Virus record (IMG/VR): IMGVR_UViG_3300021420_000314
Coordinates: 1 to 56,311 of that record
Source of the DNA: a virus
DNA: 56,311 nt
Reading direction: 5' to 3' (one strand)
Shown: positions 8,518 through 15,413 of the stretch, piece after piece
How positions within the stretch are numbered: position 1 is the stretch's first letter
Layout of the letters: every line of letters begins with the position of its first letter
Notes under the pieces: generated by a model
Databases searched by the model: none
Told to the model about the DNA's origin: nothing
Seen by the model: the letters and a program-made list of their open reading frames with translations, nothing else
Translations under genes and position numbers: made by a program

Positions 8518-8946
8518 TTAGCTCGGAACGCGCGGCACCGTGAACCACTGGCCAGCGATGGTGCACATGAAGGACGCCGAGGTCAGCGCGCCCATCGTGA
8601 TCTTGTTGTTGGCACCAAGGGCGTTGATCGCATCACCGGAGGCCGGGAACACGTCAACCGCGTTGGAGGCCGTTGCCAGGGCAATGGTGATCGTCAGGCC
8701 GGGCTTTGACGCGGGCAGCGTTACCGCCTGCGAGGCACCGGTGGACGTCACGTGGTTGTTCATTGCCGTGATCGCCGTGCCACCGACCTGCGTGTCCGTC
8801 GCGCTTGCGGCAACTACCGCGGACGACAGGGTTTCCGAACCCGTGACGGTCAGGTTCTTGACAGTCGGAGACTCCGCGCTGGTCTGCTGCGCAAGGCGGA
8901 AGGCCAGTGCTTGAATGTCGATGTCGTCGAGTGAAACGTTAGCCAT
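8518..8946 (-). CDS. Virion-type protein, beta-rich
   Basis: The product is 142 residues from an ATG with an AAAGGA site. The N-terminal 30 residues are polar and helical. The rest is Thr/Ser/Ala/Val-rich and looks beta-structured (TVKNLTVTGSETLSS, QAVTLPASKPGLTITIALAT, SFMCTIAGQWFTVPRVPS). This style matches small phage structural or decoration proteins. Its stop overlaps the ribosome site of the portal gene. Exact role unknown. Confidence 0.75.
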   Translation of the reverse strand: MANVSLDDIDIQALAFRLAQQTSAESPTVKNLTVTGSETLSSAVVAASATDTQVGGTAITAMNNHVTSTGASQAVTLPASKPGLTITIALATASNAVDVFPASGDAINALGANNKITMGALTSASFMCTIAGQWFTVPRVPS

Positions 8947-8963
8947 GGGAAAGAGTCCTTTGT

Positions 8964-9356
8964 TTATTCGATGATGGAGCCGCCGACAGTCATCGACGTG
9001 GAGGCGCCCACGGTCGTGACCGAGATCCGCCACGTGCGTGGCAGTTGATCATTCGCTGAGACGTTCGCAGCTACGGGGGCGCCGCGGAACACAAAAAGTC
9101 GGGTGAACGCAGCCGCCGCAAGGGCCGTCGACGCGAGAATGGTGTAGTACGTACCGGAGACCGGGTCCTTACCCTGGATCGTCACAGTGGCAGATGTCGT
9201 GACCGCGGTGATGTTGATGTACAAATTCAGGCCGGCGCACGACGGATTGTCCTGATCCGGCGAGACGTACGTATTAGCCGCCGCAGCAACCAAAGTGAGC
9301 AACGCCGCCAGGTTCACGTTCTGCGTTGGGATTGTCGGATCAATGCCTGTGGCCAT
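8964..9356 (-). CDS. Virion-type protein, beta-rich
   Basis: The product is 130 residues. The ATG is preceded by GAAGGG. A short N-terminal helix (NLAALLTLVAAAANTYV) is followed by a beta-rich, Thr/Ser/Val-rich body with GLNLYINITAVTTSATVTIQGKDPVSG and a closing strand (SISVTTVGASTSMTVGGS type). It resembles generic phage structural proteins with a jelly-roll-like or Ig-like fold. It sits between the large terminase and portal genes. No specific family is recognised. Confidence 0.75.
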   Translation of the reverse strand: MATGIDPTIPTQNVNLAALLTLVAAAANTYVSPDQDNPSCAGLNLYINITAVTTSATVTIQGKDPVSGTYYTILASTALAAAAFTRLFVFRGAPVAANVSANDQLPRTWRISVTTVGASTSMTVGGSIIE

Positions 9357-9370
9357 GGGTAGCCCTTCTA

Positions 9371-10783
9371 TTATGTCCAGCCGGCGGCCGAGGGAGCGCC
9401 CTTACTATACGCATTCCGCCTGACTCGCACCAGTCTGGCGAGAACATTGCCCGAATATCCCAGGCAGGCGTACTGGAATGCGTCAGCTATGTCCGACCAC
9501 GGATGGGTCTTATCAGGGACCGGATGAAGCTCCCCATCCTTCTTACGGGTGTACCGGTACTTGGATCGGAGCGCGCGTATGAGTGTACTGCAGACGGGCG
9601 AGACGAGCACCGCGGCGGAACCATCACGCTGCTGTAATAGCCACTTCTCCACCGCGCGGAGGCGTGGATCGATGTCATTGGTCTGGGCCGGCTGTGCTGA
9701 TAGTCCCAGGCGTTTGAGAGCCGCAAATACGGACTCCTCCCCAATCTGACTGCGCGCAATCCCGGAAGGGTCACCCACCACACCAACGGGCAGGCGTTGA
9801 TACTCAGGACGAGCCAGGACAGGACGGAGTTGTGTGGACACGAATTGTTCGACACCTATGTTCTCCCCGATGACCTCGTCCAGGACCACAAGACGCCCTC
9901 TTGCATCCATTTGGCAGAGTACGCACGCAGGATGGCGTCCGAAGTCCATCCCGACAAGAACCATGGTCCCCGGTATCGGGACCAACGGCTCTTTCGCCAC
10001 ATGAAACGAGTCGCGGAAGGACGCCCTAAATACAGCCTCACCTGCAAGAGAAGGTGCAATTCTGTTATCGACGTACTGATCCACCCACGCTTGAGAGTTG
10101 TTTTCAATGAGCTCATCGTAGTATCCCCGGACCAGGTTCTCGATGTTCTCTGCGTTGGCTTCGCGGGCGCCCGGCTGTACGAAGTATCCCCAGGTAGTGG
10201 GAAGCGGCTTGTCGTCGAGAATCCTGTCCTCGAGTATCTTATTCCAAGCCGAGTCCTCGTCGAAGCTGTTGGTTTCGCCGATGAGACCATGCCACGTCGG
10301 GCCACCGTGAGCCATTGAAGGATAGCGTCCGCAACGCGAAAGCACGTCCATGAGAATGCGCGGTTGCAGCTCACGCAATTCTGACATCCACGCCATCGTG
10401 ATATCCAGGGACAGAAGCCTCTGAACATTCTCGGGGGTATCCAGGGGCATGAAGATCCACTCGGACTCGATGTCATTGAACTTGATCCAGATGGTTTTGT
10501 CGGCCTCCTTCCAGAGTACCATGGGGCCGATCAGCTCCAGGATCGTCTTGAGGCAAGTAGTCTTGAGCTGAGGCAGCGTATTACGAACAATGACCGCGCG
10601 CGTGCGCCGTATACCATCAGATGGATCGGGCGCTTGCTGCTGTGCGCGACAAAGAAGCTCCATGACCATGCCACTCGATTTGCCACTCCCAACGGGGCCT
10701 CGCACGATTCGGACACGCTGATCCGAGGCCATGAACGTTTGGATGGTTGCGGGCGCGTTGTAGGTAAAATTGCGCTCAGCCAC
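9371..10783 (-). CDS. terL: Terminase large subunit
   Basis: The product is 470 residues, starting with GTG at 10783; the start overlaps the preceding stop by eight bases. The ATPase domain shows Walker A GPVGSGKS at residues 29-36 and a Walker-B-like strand near DITMAWMSELREL. The nuclease domain shows MVLVGMDFGRHPACVL (first acidic residue), VVLDEVIGENIG and VVGDPSG in the middle, and WSDIADAFQYA near the C-terminus (last acidic residue). This is the two-domain motor that pumps DNA into the prohead and cuts concatemers. Neighbours are the small subunit upstream and portal downstream. Packaging type cannot be told from sequence alone, but the apparently circular map fits headful packaging. 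Confidence 0.95.
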   Translation of the reverse strand: MAERNFTYNAPATIQTFMASDQRVRIVRGPVGSGKSSGMVMELLCRAQQQAPDPSDGIRRTRAVIVRNTLPQLKTTCLKTILELIGPMVLWKEADKTIWIKFNDIESEWIFMPLDTPENVQRLLSLDITMAWMSELRELQPRILMDVLSRCGRYPSMAHGGPTWHGLIGETNSFDEDSAWNKILEDRILDDKPLPTTWGYFVQPGAREANAENIENLVRGYYDELIENNSQAWVDQYVDNRIAPSLAGEAVFRASFRDSFHVAKEPLVPIPGTMVLVGMDFGRHPACVLCQMDARGRLVVLDEVIGENIGVEQFVSTQLRPVLARPEYQRLPVGVVGDPSGIARSQIGEESVFAALKRLGLSAQPAQTNDIDPRLRAVEKWLLQQRDGSAAVLVSPVCSTLIRALRSKYRYTRKKDGELHPVPDKTHPWSDIADAFQYACLGYSGNVLARLVRVRRNAYSKGAPSAAGWT

Positions 10784-11039
10784 CGACCTTCCCCAGCTGC
10801 TCGCATGCTTCCTCCCAGCCGTCGTCCCCGAACGGCAGCTCGATCACATCCCCGACTGCATTCACGATCTCGTAGCAGTTGTTGCCGGTGCGCACCGTGA
10901 AGTTATACTCAGCCAACAGACTGAGTATGCGGGGCTCCTGGATCTCCGGCTTGTCGGACGGCTTGCCGCCCGGCCAGTTGATCCTGGGGCTGTCCTTGAC
11001 GCGGGGGTCCTTGAAGAAATCGTCTTTGCTGAAGGCCAT
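10776..11039 (-). CDS. Small acidic protein before terminase large subunit
   Basis: The product is 87 residues from the ATG at 11039; more upstream codons are open but look non-coding. It begins MAFSKDDFFKDPRVKDSPRI and ends with an acidic domain (NVVGDVIELPFGDDGWEEACEQLG type). No family is recognised. The stop overlaps the GTG start of the terminase large subunit by eight bases, so the two are translationally coupled. A packaging accessory role is possible but unproven. Confidence 0.7.
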   Translation of the reverse strand: MAFSKDDFFKDPRVKDSPRINWPGGKPSDKPEIQEPRILSLLAEYNFTVRTGNNCYEIVNAVGDVIELPFGDDGWEEACEQLGKVGG

Positions 11040-11157
11040 GGCGGTGTCCGCTCTTATTAGAAGCGGGGGATTTTGCCGTGCTCCCCCATACACGCCTGTT
11101 ACTTGATGGCTCGCGACAGGTGGCGCGAGTATTCAGTTCAGAGGCAGCCGATATCGC

Positions 11158-11505
11158 TTACGCAGTAGCGCCACTGTCGTTTGCGACAGCCGGTACTTCG
11201 ACAGCTCCGGCGTTATCACTCGCTTGAGTGGCGGCGCCATTTCCCCCAACCACTGCTGCAGGGCCAGCTGGGGGAGCCGTAAGAGGGAGCTTGTTCGCAT
11301 GCTCGTGCTGCTGTTCCACGGCCGACAACACGTTGTGGTCAGCGATGGAGATCTGCAGGGCGGCGATCACGGCATCGAACTTGCCGACTTCACCGCGCAT
11401 GCTCACGAGCTGCTTCTCCTGCTCGGCGATGTTCTTCACGAGACCCGCGCGGTTTGACTGGATCTGATCCAGCACGGCCACCAGGTTGTCTTTCAAAGTC
11501 ACCAT
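11158..11505 (-). CDS. Coiled-coil small protein
   Basis: The product is 115 residues. Residues 1-70 are a predicted helix or coiled coil (NLVAVLDQIQSNRAGLVKNI, then EQEKQLVSMRGEVGKFDAVIAALQ). The C-terminal 45 residues are low-complexity Ala/Gly/Val/Pro. It lies two bases after the upstream gene. The next gene downstream begins only after about 118 bases, in which I see no clear signal. Function unknown. Confidence 0.7.
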   Translation of the reverse strand: MVTLKDNLVAVLDQIQSNRAGLVKNIAEQEKQLVSMRGEVGKFDAVIAALQISIADHNVLSAVEQQHEHANKLPLTAPPAGPAAVVGGNGAATQASDNAGAVEVPAVANDSGATA

Positions 11506-11506
11506 G

Positions 11507-11974
11507 TTACTTTCCTTTGTCGAGTGAAAACCGGGTGTCCCCGGGGGTAATCAAACCTTGCTCGAGCTCCGCGCGCTTTTCCCGGCGACGGACCTCTCGC
11601 ACGTTGTTGAGACGTTGTTCAGCGTCAACGGCCGCGTGTTGAGCCACCGCGAGTTCGCCCAGCAGCTCCTTGATCCGGGCATCCTGGGACTTCGCAGTTC
11701 GACGTAGCGCTTCAGTATGTGTACCCATGACGGTCCAAGTATGAACCGTGAGGGCCACCATTTTCGCGCCAGTGTTTGGACAGTCGAAGCCATACGCCTG
11801 CATATCCTCGGGCTGCGCGTTCGGCCAACAAGCGGGAACGACGGCGGCGTCGCGTCCATCAGTATCCGACGGATTGCCTCCCAGTCCTGCGTCGTTAATT
11901 GAGGGCCCTTTTGCACCTGCCATCAAGTTCCAGTCAGGCCGGCTCGGAGGCGGCGTCGATGATTCGTCGGCCAT
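11507..11974 (-). CDS. Hypothetical protein with C-terminal coiled coil
   Basis: The product is 155 residues. The N-terminal 45 residues are polar and Pro/Gly/Asp-rich. A middle segment holds two Cys (VVPACWPN and FDCPNTGAKMVALTVH). The C-terminal 60 residues form a charged helix (KDARIKELLGELAVAQHAAV type, then RREKRAELEQG). Its start lies inside the 3' end of the putative small terminase gene (41-base overlap). No family recognised. Confidence 0.7.
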   Translation of the reverse strand: MADESSTPPPSRPDWNLMAGAKGPSINDAGLGGNPSDTDGRDAAVVPACWPNAQPEDMQAYGFDCPNTGAKMVALTVHTWTVMGTHTEALRRTAKSQDARIKELLGELAVAQHAAVDAEQRLNNVREVRRREKRAELEQGLITPGDTRFSLDKGK

Positions 11975-12398
11975 TGATCTCTACCTTTTCTGTGGGACCC
12001 TTGTTGATTGTCAGGTTGAACTGTACACCCATCTGGTTGCCAGTGTCTTTCGGCTTGCCCATGCCGCCGAGTTGCTTGAACGCTTCCAGCTTGTTGCTGT
12101 CGCCGGTGCTGTCGCGCTGCGCGATCTGGAAGATCGTCGGCAGCAGCTCCTCGGTCAGCATCGCGGACTTGAACCTGATCCGCTCATGCACGTTCATGTC
12201 GGAGTTCCAGAATTTCTTGACCTCTTTGTACATCGTGCGGAACATCGGGTTCTTGAGCTTCTGCCGCAGCATGTCCTCGGTCAGGTTATGCCGCTCGAGG
12301 ATTTCCGACGCGGGCCGCGCGGCGGCGATCAGGTCCACGATAAGGAGTCCGTCCGTTCCCCGGTCGATGAGCTGCTGTGTGATCTCCGGCGGGAACAT
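11934..12398 (-). CDS. Putative terminase small subunit
   Basis: The product is 154 residues. The N-terminal 60 residues contain a helix-turn-helix-like stretch (LIVDLIAAARPASEILERHN, then LTEDMLRQKLKN). A helical region follows (FRTMYKEVKKFWNSDMNVHERIRFKSAML), then a segment ending in LEAFKQLGGMGKP and a beta-like tail. Phage small terminases have this plan: DNA-binding N-terminus, oligomerising helices, tail contacting the large subunit. Its place two genes upstream of the large subunit agrees. Its start overlaps the previous stop (TGATG). Called by architecture and context, not by a strong signature. Confidence 0.6.
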   Translation of the reverse strand: MFPPEITQQLIDRGTDGLLIVDLIAAARPASEILERHNLTEDMLRQKLKNPMFRTMYKEVKKFWNSDMNVHERIRFKSAMLTEELLPTIFQIAQRDSTGDSNKLEAFKQLGGMGKPKDTGNQMGVQFNLTINKGPTEKVEINGRRIIDAASEPA

Positions 12399-12658
12399 CA
12401 GACGACCGTCCGGGTGATGAGGAGGTGCTTCGCGACCTCGCAGAGGGCTATTACGCTCCCACGGCTATCAGCCCGGTACGTAACGGAGATCTTGCCCTCG
12501 TCGCACTCGCAGATGAACACGGCCGAGTGCGGCTTCTGCGCCAGACCCTCGGTGACGTTCTTCAGGAACATCTCGAACGTGTCTTCCTGCTTCTCGGCGT
12601 TGAGCTCCGCCTTGGTCTTGAAGACCGTGATCTTGGCATCGGGACTTTCCTCGGTCAC
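12398..12658 (-). CDS. Small protein, GTG start coupled to the RHH gene
   Basis: The product is 86 residues, starting with GTG at 12658 in a GTGA overlap with the stop of the ribbon-helix-helix gene. The N-terminal half is charged (KTKAELNAEKQEDTFEMFLK). The second half has VFICECDEGKISVTYRAD and a final LCEVAKHLLITR. No family is recognised. Coupling with a regulator upstream and the small terminase downstream suggests one polycistronic message. Confidence 0.65.
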   Translation of the reverse strand: MTEESPDAKITVFKTKAELNAEKQEDTFEMFLKNVTEGLAQKPHSAVFICECDEGKISVTYRADSRGSVIALCEVAKHLLITRTVV

Positions 12659-12852
12659 TGGTTCATCTCCTTCAGCGCGCGCTCCTCGGCGAGGATTTCG
12701 CGCCCCTTGGTGAGAACGTACTCCCGACAGGCGTCGCGGAGCAACTCTGAGTACGCGCACCCGCGGCGCAGTGCCAGGCGCTTGATGGCGTCCAGCACCT
12801 GCCGATTCAGGTACACGTTGACCTTGACGGAGTCTGTGTCGGTTCGAGACAT
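12655..12852 (-). CDS. Ribbon-helix-helix (CopG/Arc-type) DNA-binding protein
   Basis: The product is 65 residues. It begins with a polar beta strand (SVKVNVYLNRQ), then helix A (VLDAIKRLALRRG), a turn and helix B (AYSELLRDACREYVLTKG). This is the classic RHH plan, in which two strands of a dimer lie in the major groove. It is probably a transcriptional regulator of the phage. The ATG at 12852 has no Shine-Dalgarno site, whereas a TATAAT box lies only six bases upstream, so a leaderless message is likely. The stop overlaps the next gene (GTGA). Fold call strong; target sites unknown. Confidence 0.8.
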   Translation of the reverse strand: MSRTDTDSVKVNVYLNRQVLDAIKRLALRRGCAYSELLRDACREYVLTKGREILAEERALKEMNQ

Positions 12853-12888
12853 GGTGATATTATAGGCTGTAATGACGCACAACGTCTA
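12852..12888 (-). promoter_or_regulatory. Candidate sigma-70-type promoter giving a leaderless RHH transcript
   Basis: On the minus strand TAGACG (12888-12883) and a perfect TATAAT (12864-12859) are 18 bases apart. The expected transcription start falls at the A of the RHH start codon. An inverted pair GACG-N5-CGTC (12874-12886) overlaps the spacer and -35 box and could be an operator for the RHH protein itself. The boxes lie in the 3' end of the preceding gene. Confidence 0.5.
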
Positions 12889-13210
12889 CAGCTTTCTTCC
12901 ACTCATCCATCCCGGCGAAGTACCCAACGATGATCAGTATGTGCTCGCGGTTCGGCGCCTCGCCCTTGCTCGTGATCACGTAGCCACCAGCCGACTGGTT
13001 CCAGTGGACGTCGACGTTGGCGATGTTCGCGAACGCCATGACCTCTTCCTTGGGCACGATCTCCCACTTCTTCTGCCAGTCCTCCGGCGTGCGGCGCCCC
13101 TTGACGCGGAACGTCTTCCAGTCCTCGAACCAGACGGTTACGAAGATGAAGGCCAGCGTGAGGATGATACCGGCGAGTATCCAGAGCCCGGGGACAAGTA
13201 TGTGGTGCAT
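12860..13210 (-). CDS. Small membrane-anchored protein
   Basis: The product is 116 residues with an AAAGGGAAG site before the ATG. One hydrophobic segment (residues 4-26, LVPGLWILAGIILTLAFIFV) anchors the N-terminus in the membrane. The remaining 90 residues are soluble and charged, with WFEDWKTFRVKGRRTPEDW, VDVHWNQSAGGYVITSKGE and EWKKAVDVVRHYS. No family recognised. Its stop lies on the -10 box of the RHH promoter. Placed early in the late operon with an unknown role, perhaps at the host envelope. Confidence 0.7.
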   Translation of the reverse strand: MHHILVPGLWILAGIILTLAFIFVTVWFEDWKTFRVKGRRTPEDWQKKWEIVPKEEVMAFANIANVDVHWNQSAGGYVITSKGEAPNREHILIIVGYFAGMDEWKKAVDVVRHYSL

Positions 13211-13323
13211 TCGGCTTCCCTTTCAATGTCATAGATGCGCTGTACGAGCGCGCGATACTCGGGCGACCATTGGATTATGTCACCCGAGCGTATCAAATCT
13301 CTCTCTGCCTGAGCCAGTGTCAC
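13138..13323 (-). CDS. Small overlapping protein with GTG start
   Basis: The product is 61 residues, with GTG at 13323 overlapping the upstream stop (GTGA). Residues 1-40 are charged and helix-like (VTLAQAERDLIRSGDIIQWS, then RALVQRIYDIEREAEC). The last 20 residues overlap the membrane-anchored gene by 73 bases in another frame and are Ser-rich. The coupling supports translation. Function unknown. Confidence 0.5.
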   Translation of the reverse strand: MTLAQAERDLIRSGDIIQWSPEYRALVQRIYDIEREAECTTYLSPGSGYSPVSSSRWPSSS

Positions 13324-13565
13324 ACTGCGCGTCCCTGTCGCTTCGGGCGCTTCTTCTCGCGGGTCTTCATGAACGTGTCCGGGTCGCTCACGTATTTCTG
13401 GAGCACCAGGATGAACTCATCGATCCCGATCTCCTCTGGGAAGGTCAGCTGGATCGACCCCCGGATCGTCTGGATCATGCCACCCATGTGGTTCAACGCA
13501 AAGCCCGCGATGCCCGCGACGGCTTGCAGCGAGTTGATGTGATCAGCGAGCTCTGCCTTGTTCAT
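13320..13565 (-). CDS. Hypothetical small protein
   Basis: The product is 81 residues from the ATG at 13565, coupled to the upstream stop by ATGA. It is helical with a mildly hydrophobic centre (SLQAVAGIAGFALNHMGGMI), then IGIDEFILVLQKYVSDPDTFMK and a basic C-terminus (REKKRPKRQGRAV). No family recognised. It belongs to the chain of coupled genes that leads into the terminase block. Confidence 0.7.
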   Translation of the reverse strand: MNKAELADHINSLQAVAGIAGFALNHMGGMIQTIRGSIQLTFPEEIGIDEFILVLQKYVSDPDTFMKTREKKRPKRQGRAV

Positions 13566-13858
13566 GCCGGTCTCCCCTTCAGGATCCACTCCAGGTGCGC
13601 GCGCCAGTGCTCGAGCGGCGCATCGGCATCCACGAACGTCACACGTTCGGCCTTATCCCCGAACGTCTGCCCATGACCGTCTTCTAGTATGCACATCCTT
13701 CTGATGATGTACTGCCACTTCTTCCCCGCGGGCTTGGCGGGCATGTCGAACGGTCCGGTAAGATTCACGTCCTCGGGTATGAGCTTCAGGAGCTCGAGCA
13801 GCCCGTCGGGCACGGCGCCGTGCACGGTCAGCTGTCCGGTGGTCTTGTCGGTGATCAT
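13562..13858 (-). CDS. Hypothetical small protein
   Basis: The product is 98 residues from the ATG at 13858, which forms an ATGA overlap with the DUF4329-like gene. It begins MITDKTTGQLTVHGAVPDGL and continues with a beta/alpha mix (PEDVNLTGPFDMPAKPAGKK, then WQYIIRRMCILEDGHGQ and DADAPLEHWRAHLEWILKG). No family recognised. Translational coupling with both neighbours is clear. Confidence 0.7.
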   Translation of the reverse strand: MITDKTTGQLTVHGAVPDGLLELLKLIPEDVNLTGPFDMPAKPAGKKWQYIIRRMCILEDGHGQTFGDKAERVTFVDADAPLEHWRAHLEWILKGRPA

Positions 13859-14337
13859 GACCGCGGCGCGATCTGTCCTATGATCCGGCCCTGGGTCAGC
13901 CACAGGCCGTCCATCACCGCCTCGTTGCTCGGCGGATCTATCGTCCAGTCGAACTCGTGGACCTTGCCGGTGCACAGGTCGACCATGACGGACACCAGGT
14001 GCTGGGTGATCGCGGTGGCGAGATCGATGTCGGAGAAGTACGCGTTCAGGTGAAACGGCTGGCACGGATGGGTGTGGTAGATCCCGATGAGCTTCCAGTC
14101 GAACGGCACGGTGACGTCGAGCTCAATCCCGTCGGTCTGCCCGCTCGTCTTGGGATCACTGACGATGTACCGGCCATTCGGCATCAGGGCGATGTTCCCG
14201 CCGTACTCGAGCTTGGCCGATTTCCTGGCCGATATCTCGGCCGCGTGCACCGCCGCCTCGTTGAACGTCTCATATCCTAACTGCGCCGGTATCGGCGTGT
14301 TCGCGGTCAGTAGAATTGAGGCGATGAGAGCGAGCAT
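13855..14337 (-). CDS. Secreted DUF4329/JAB-like protein
   Basis: The product is 160 residues from the ATG at 14337. This start is preferred over one 50 codons upstream because it begins with a signal-like segment (MLALIASILLTANTPIPA) and the upstream codons run through the promoter region. The body reads KSAKLEYGGNIALMPNGRYI, then IELDVTVPFDWKLIGIYHTHP and YFSDIDLATAI. HTHP followed by SDxD is the metal-binding signature of JAB/MPN-type and DUF4329 domains, which include metallo-isopeptidases and toxin-linked domains. It is the first gene of the leftward block. Activity and the need for export are inferred. Confidence 0.7.
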   Translation of the reverse strand: MLALIASILLTANTPIPAQLGYETFNEAAVHAAEISARKSAKLEYGGNIALMPNGRYIVSDPKTSGQTDGIELDVTVPFDWKLIGIYHTHPCQPFHLNAYFSDIDLATAITQHLVSVMVDLCTGKVHEFDWTIDPPSNEAVMDGLWLTQGRIIGQIAPRS

Positions 14338-14351
14338 GCCCCACTCTACGA

Positions 14352-14405
14352 TTGAAGCGGGCCTCACGTCAATGTTTATTGGGCTATAAATGTTGACGTC
14401 AAAAA
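14352..14405 (-). promoter_or_regulatory. Candidate promoter and TGACGTCA palindrome for the leftward block
   Basis: The minus strand carries TTGACG (14402-14397) inside the perfect palindrome TTGACGTCAA (14393-14402). About 17 bases further is an AT-rich stretch (ATAAAC) that is only a weak -10 match. A second ACGTCAA lies at 14366-14372. The start codon of the first leftward gene is 30-60 bases downstream. The palindrome is shared with 2314-2323. Confidence 0.35.
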
Positions 14406-14868
14406 TTTTCCAGGAACTATTTGCGAAGGGGATAGGCGCCCGCGCCGGGGGGTACCCCCCTTGTCCATGTGCCCATGGGGTGGTCATAACGTATTAACAT
14501 AATGGGCCAAAAACCCCTATGTTTGAGGCGAACCGCCGCACGTCGAGCCCGCAAGGCCCGCCCGGTCACTAACCTCTAGGTGCAAGCCTACCGCGTGAAT
14601 GCGCACAGGGTATCTGACATAAGTCGTTACGAGCCTAACGGGCTGGTCCGCCTCAGAGAGAGTAAGCGCGGCGAAGTAGCGCGGCTTAAGCGCCGAACAT
14701 AGCAGCGGGTCCGCACGCGCCGCTATCCGGGTACCCGCGCACGGTTGCGCGTAGGTGGTACGCTGGTCTCGCCGTACATGTCTGCCTCGTTTGGCATTCT
14801 ATCGGGAGAACGGTAATACGTGCACATACTGGCGTGTGATAGCAGTATGAGGGGCAGATTATTTAGAA

Positions 14869-14926
14869 TAGGCCTGCGTGGTATGTAAGGTTGTGAACGA
14901 TAGTACCTTAGTGCCTCGCAGGCCTA
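14869..14926 (+). ncRNA. Nested stem-loop, possible structured RNA
   Basis: TAGGCCTGCG and CGCAGGCCTA form a perfect 10-bp outer stem. Inside it TAAGGT and ACCTTA form a 6-bp inner stem with a 13-base loop. On the plus strand it is followed by GATTTTGG. It may be a small RNA, an attenuator or terminator, or a hairpin element of the origin. The perfect stems in non-coding DNA argue against chance. Confidence 0.45.
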
Positions 14927-14938
14927 GATTTTGGCGAG

Positions 14939-15047
14939 TAAGCGTCACATGTGGAACGCAAGCGTCACGTCCAAGCCCATGAAAGCTAAGACTAATGACT
15001 CTTATGACTCTTGTGACTCTTATAAACCAATTGTAGATAGACTCTTA
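14939..15047. repeat. Iteron array 1 (TGACNCTTR, both orientations)
   Basis: Two inverted copies, TAAGCGTCA (14939) and CAAGCGTCA (14959), are 20 bases apart. They are followed by three head-to-tail direct copies TGACTCTTA, TGACTCTTG and TGACTCTTA at 14996, 15005 and 15014. A one-mismatch copy AGACTCTTA lies at 15039. The 9-bp tandem spacing and neighbouring AT-rich DNA are typical of iterons bound by replication initiators or cooperative regulators. Confidence 0.75.
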
Positions 15048-15118
15048 AAGTAGATTGAGGACAAGAGAGGCCAAGCGGGCCTTCCCCCCGCCTCTGGAGA
15101 ATTGACTTTCTGCTGTCT

Positions 15119-15191
15119 CAAGCGTCGCATGAGTCATTCGTCAATGTTTTCAATAACATGGCGGTGACGCTTATGACCCTTGTGACGCTTG
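15119..15191. repeat. Iteron array 2 (TGACNCTTR)
   Basis: Three direct 9-bp copies TGACGCTTA, TGACCCTTG and TGACGCTTG lie at 15165, 15174 and 15183, the same tandem plan as array 1. Degenerate inverted copies CAAGCGTCG and CATGAGTCA lie at 15119 and 15128. The array ends about 45 bases before the first rightward start codon, so it could also act as an operator for the early unit. Confidence 0.75.
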
Positions 15192-15236
15192 TCTGTAAGC
15201 CCGCGAGGCCCGCATCTACCATACATGGAGACGTTC

Positions 15237-15410
15237 ATGCTTATCCGCGTGCAAGCGCCAAGCTCGCGCAAGGGTAAAGCGTTGATTATCAAGCGTAATC
15301 GGAAGCATAACGCGGTTATGCGCCGGATGCGCGCGATCATGGCAATCTGGGGCCGGGGCGATTCGCCCGGCGTCCGATGCCTGTCAACGCATTACAGGCC
15401 GAGAGCGTAG
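15237..15410 (+). CDS. Small basic protein, first gene of the rightward block
   Basis: The product is 57 residues from the ATG at 15237, preceded by GGAG at a good distance. It is strongly basic (SSRKGKALIIKRNRKHNAVM, then RRMRAIMAIWGRG). No family recognised; binding to nucleic acid is possible from charge alone. It begins about 45 bases after iteron array 2. A moderate call, since the C-terminal part is ordinary and there is no overlap with a neighbour. Confidence 0.5.
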   Translation: MLIRVQAPSSRKGKALIIKRNRKHNAVMRRMRAIMAIWGRGDSPGVRCLSTHYRPRA

Positions 15411-15413
15411 CGC

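Larger units (their letters stand above)
14338..15236. other. Divergent non-coding control region, candidate replication origin
   Basis: About 900 bases lie between the leftward and rightward units with no convincing gene. It holds the candidate leftward promoter (14.36-14.40 kb), a GC-rich stretch with small palindromes such as CGGGTACCCG near 14731, a nested hairpin at 14869-14926, and two arrays of 9-bp iterons at 14939-15047 and 15119-15191. An AT-rich segment (about 15018-15060) lies between the arrays. I found no tRNA here. Confidence 0.6.

Noticed and set aside
14545-14860. Possible tRNA or tmRNA in the non-coding region
   Set aside because: Several GC-rich palindromes are present, but there is no GTTCRA T-loop with a matching 7-bp acceptor stem.
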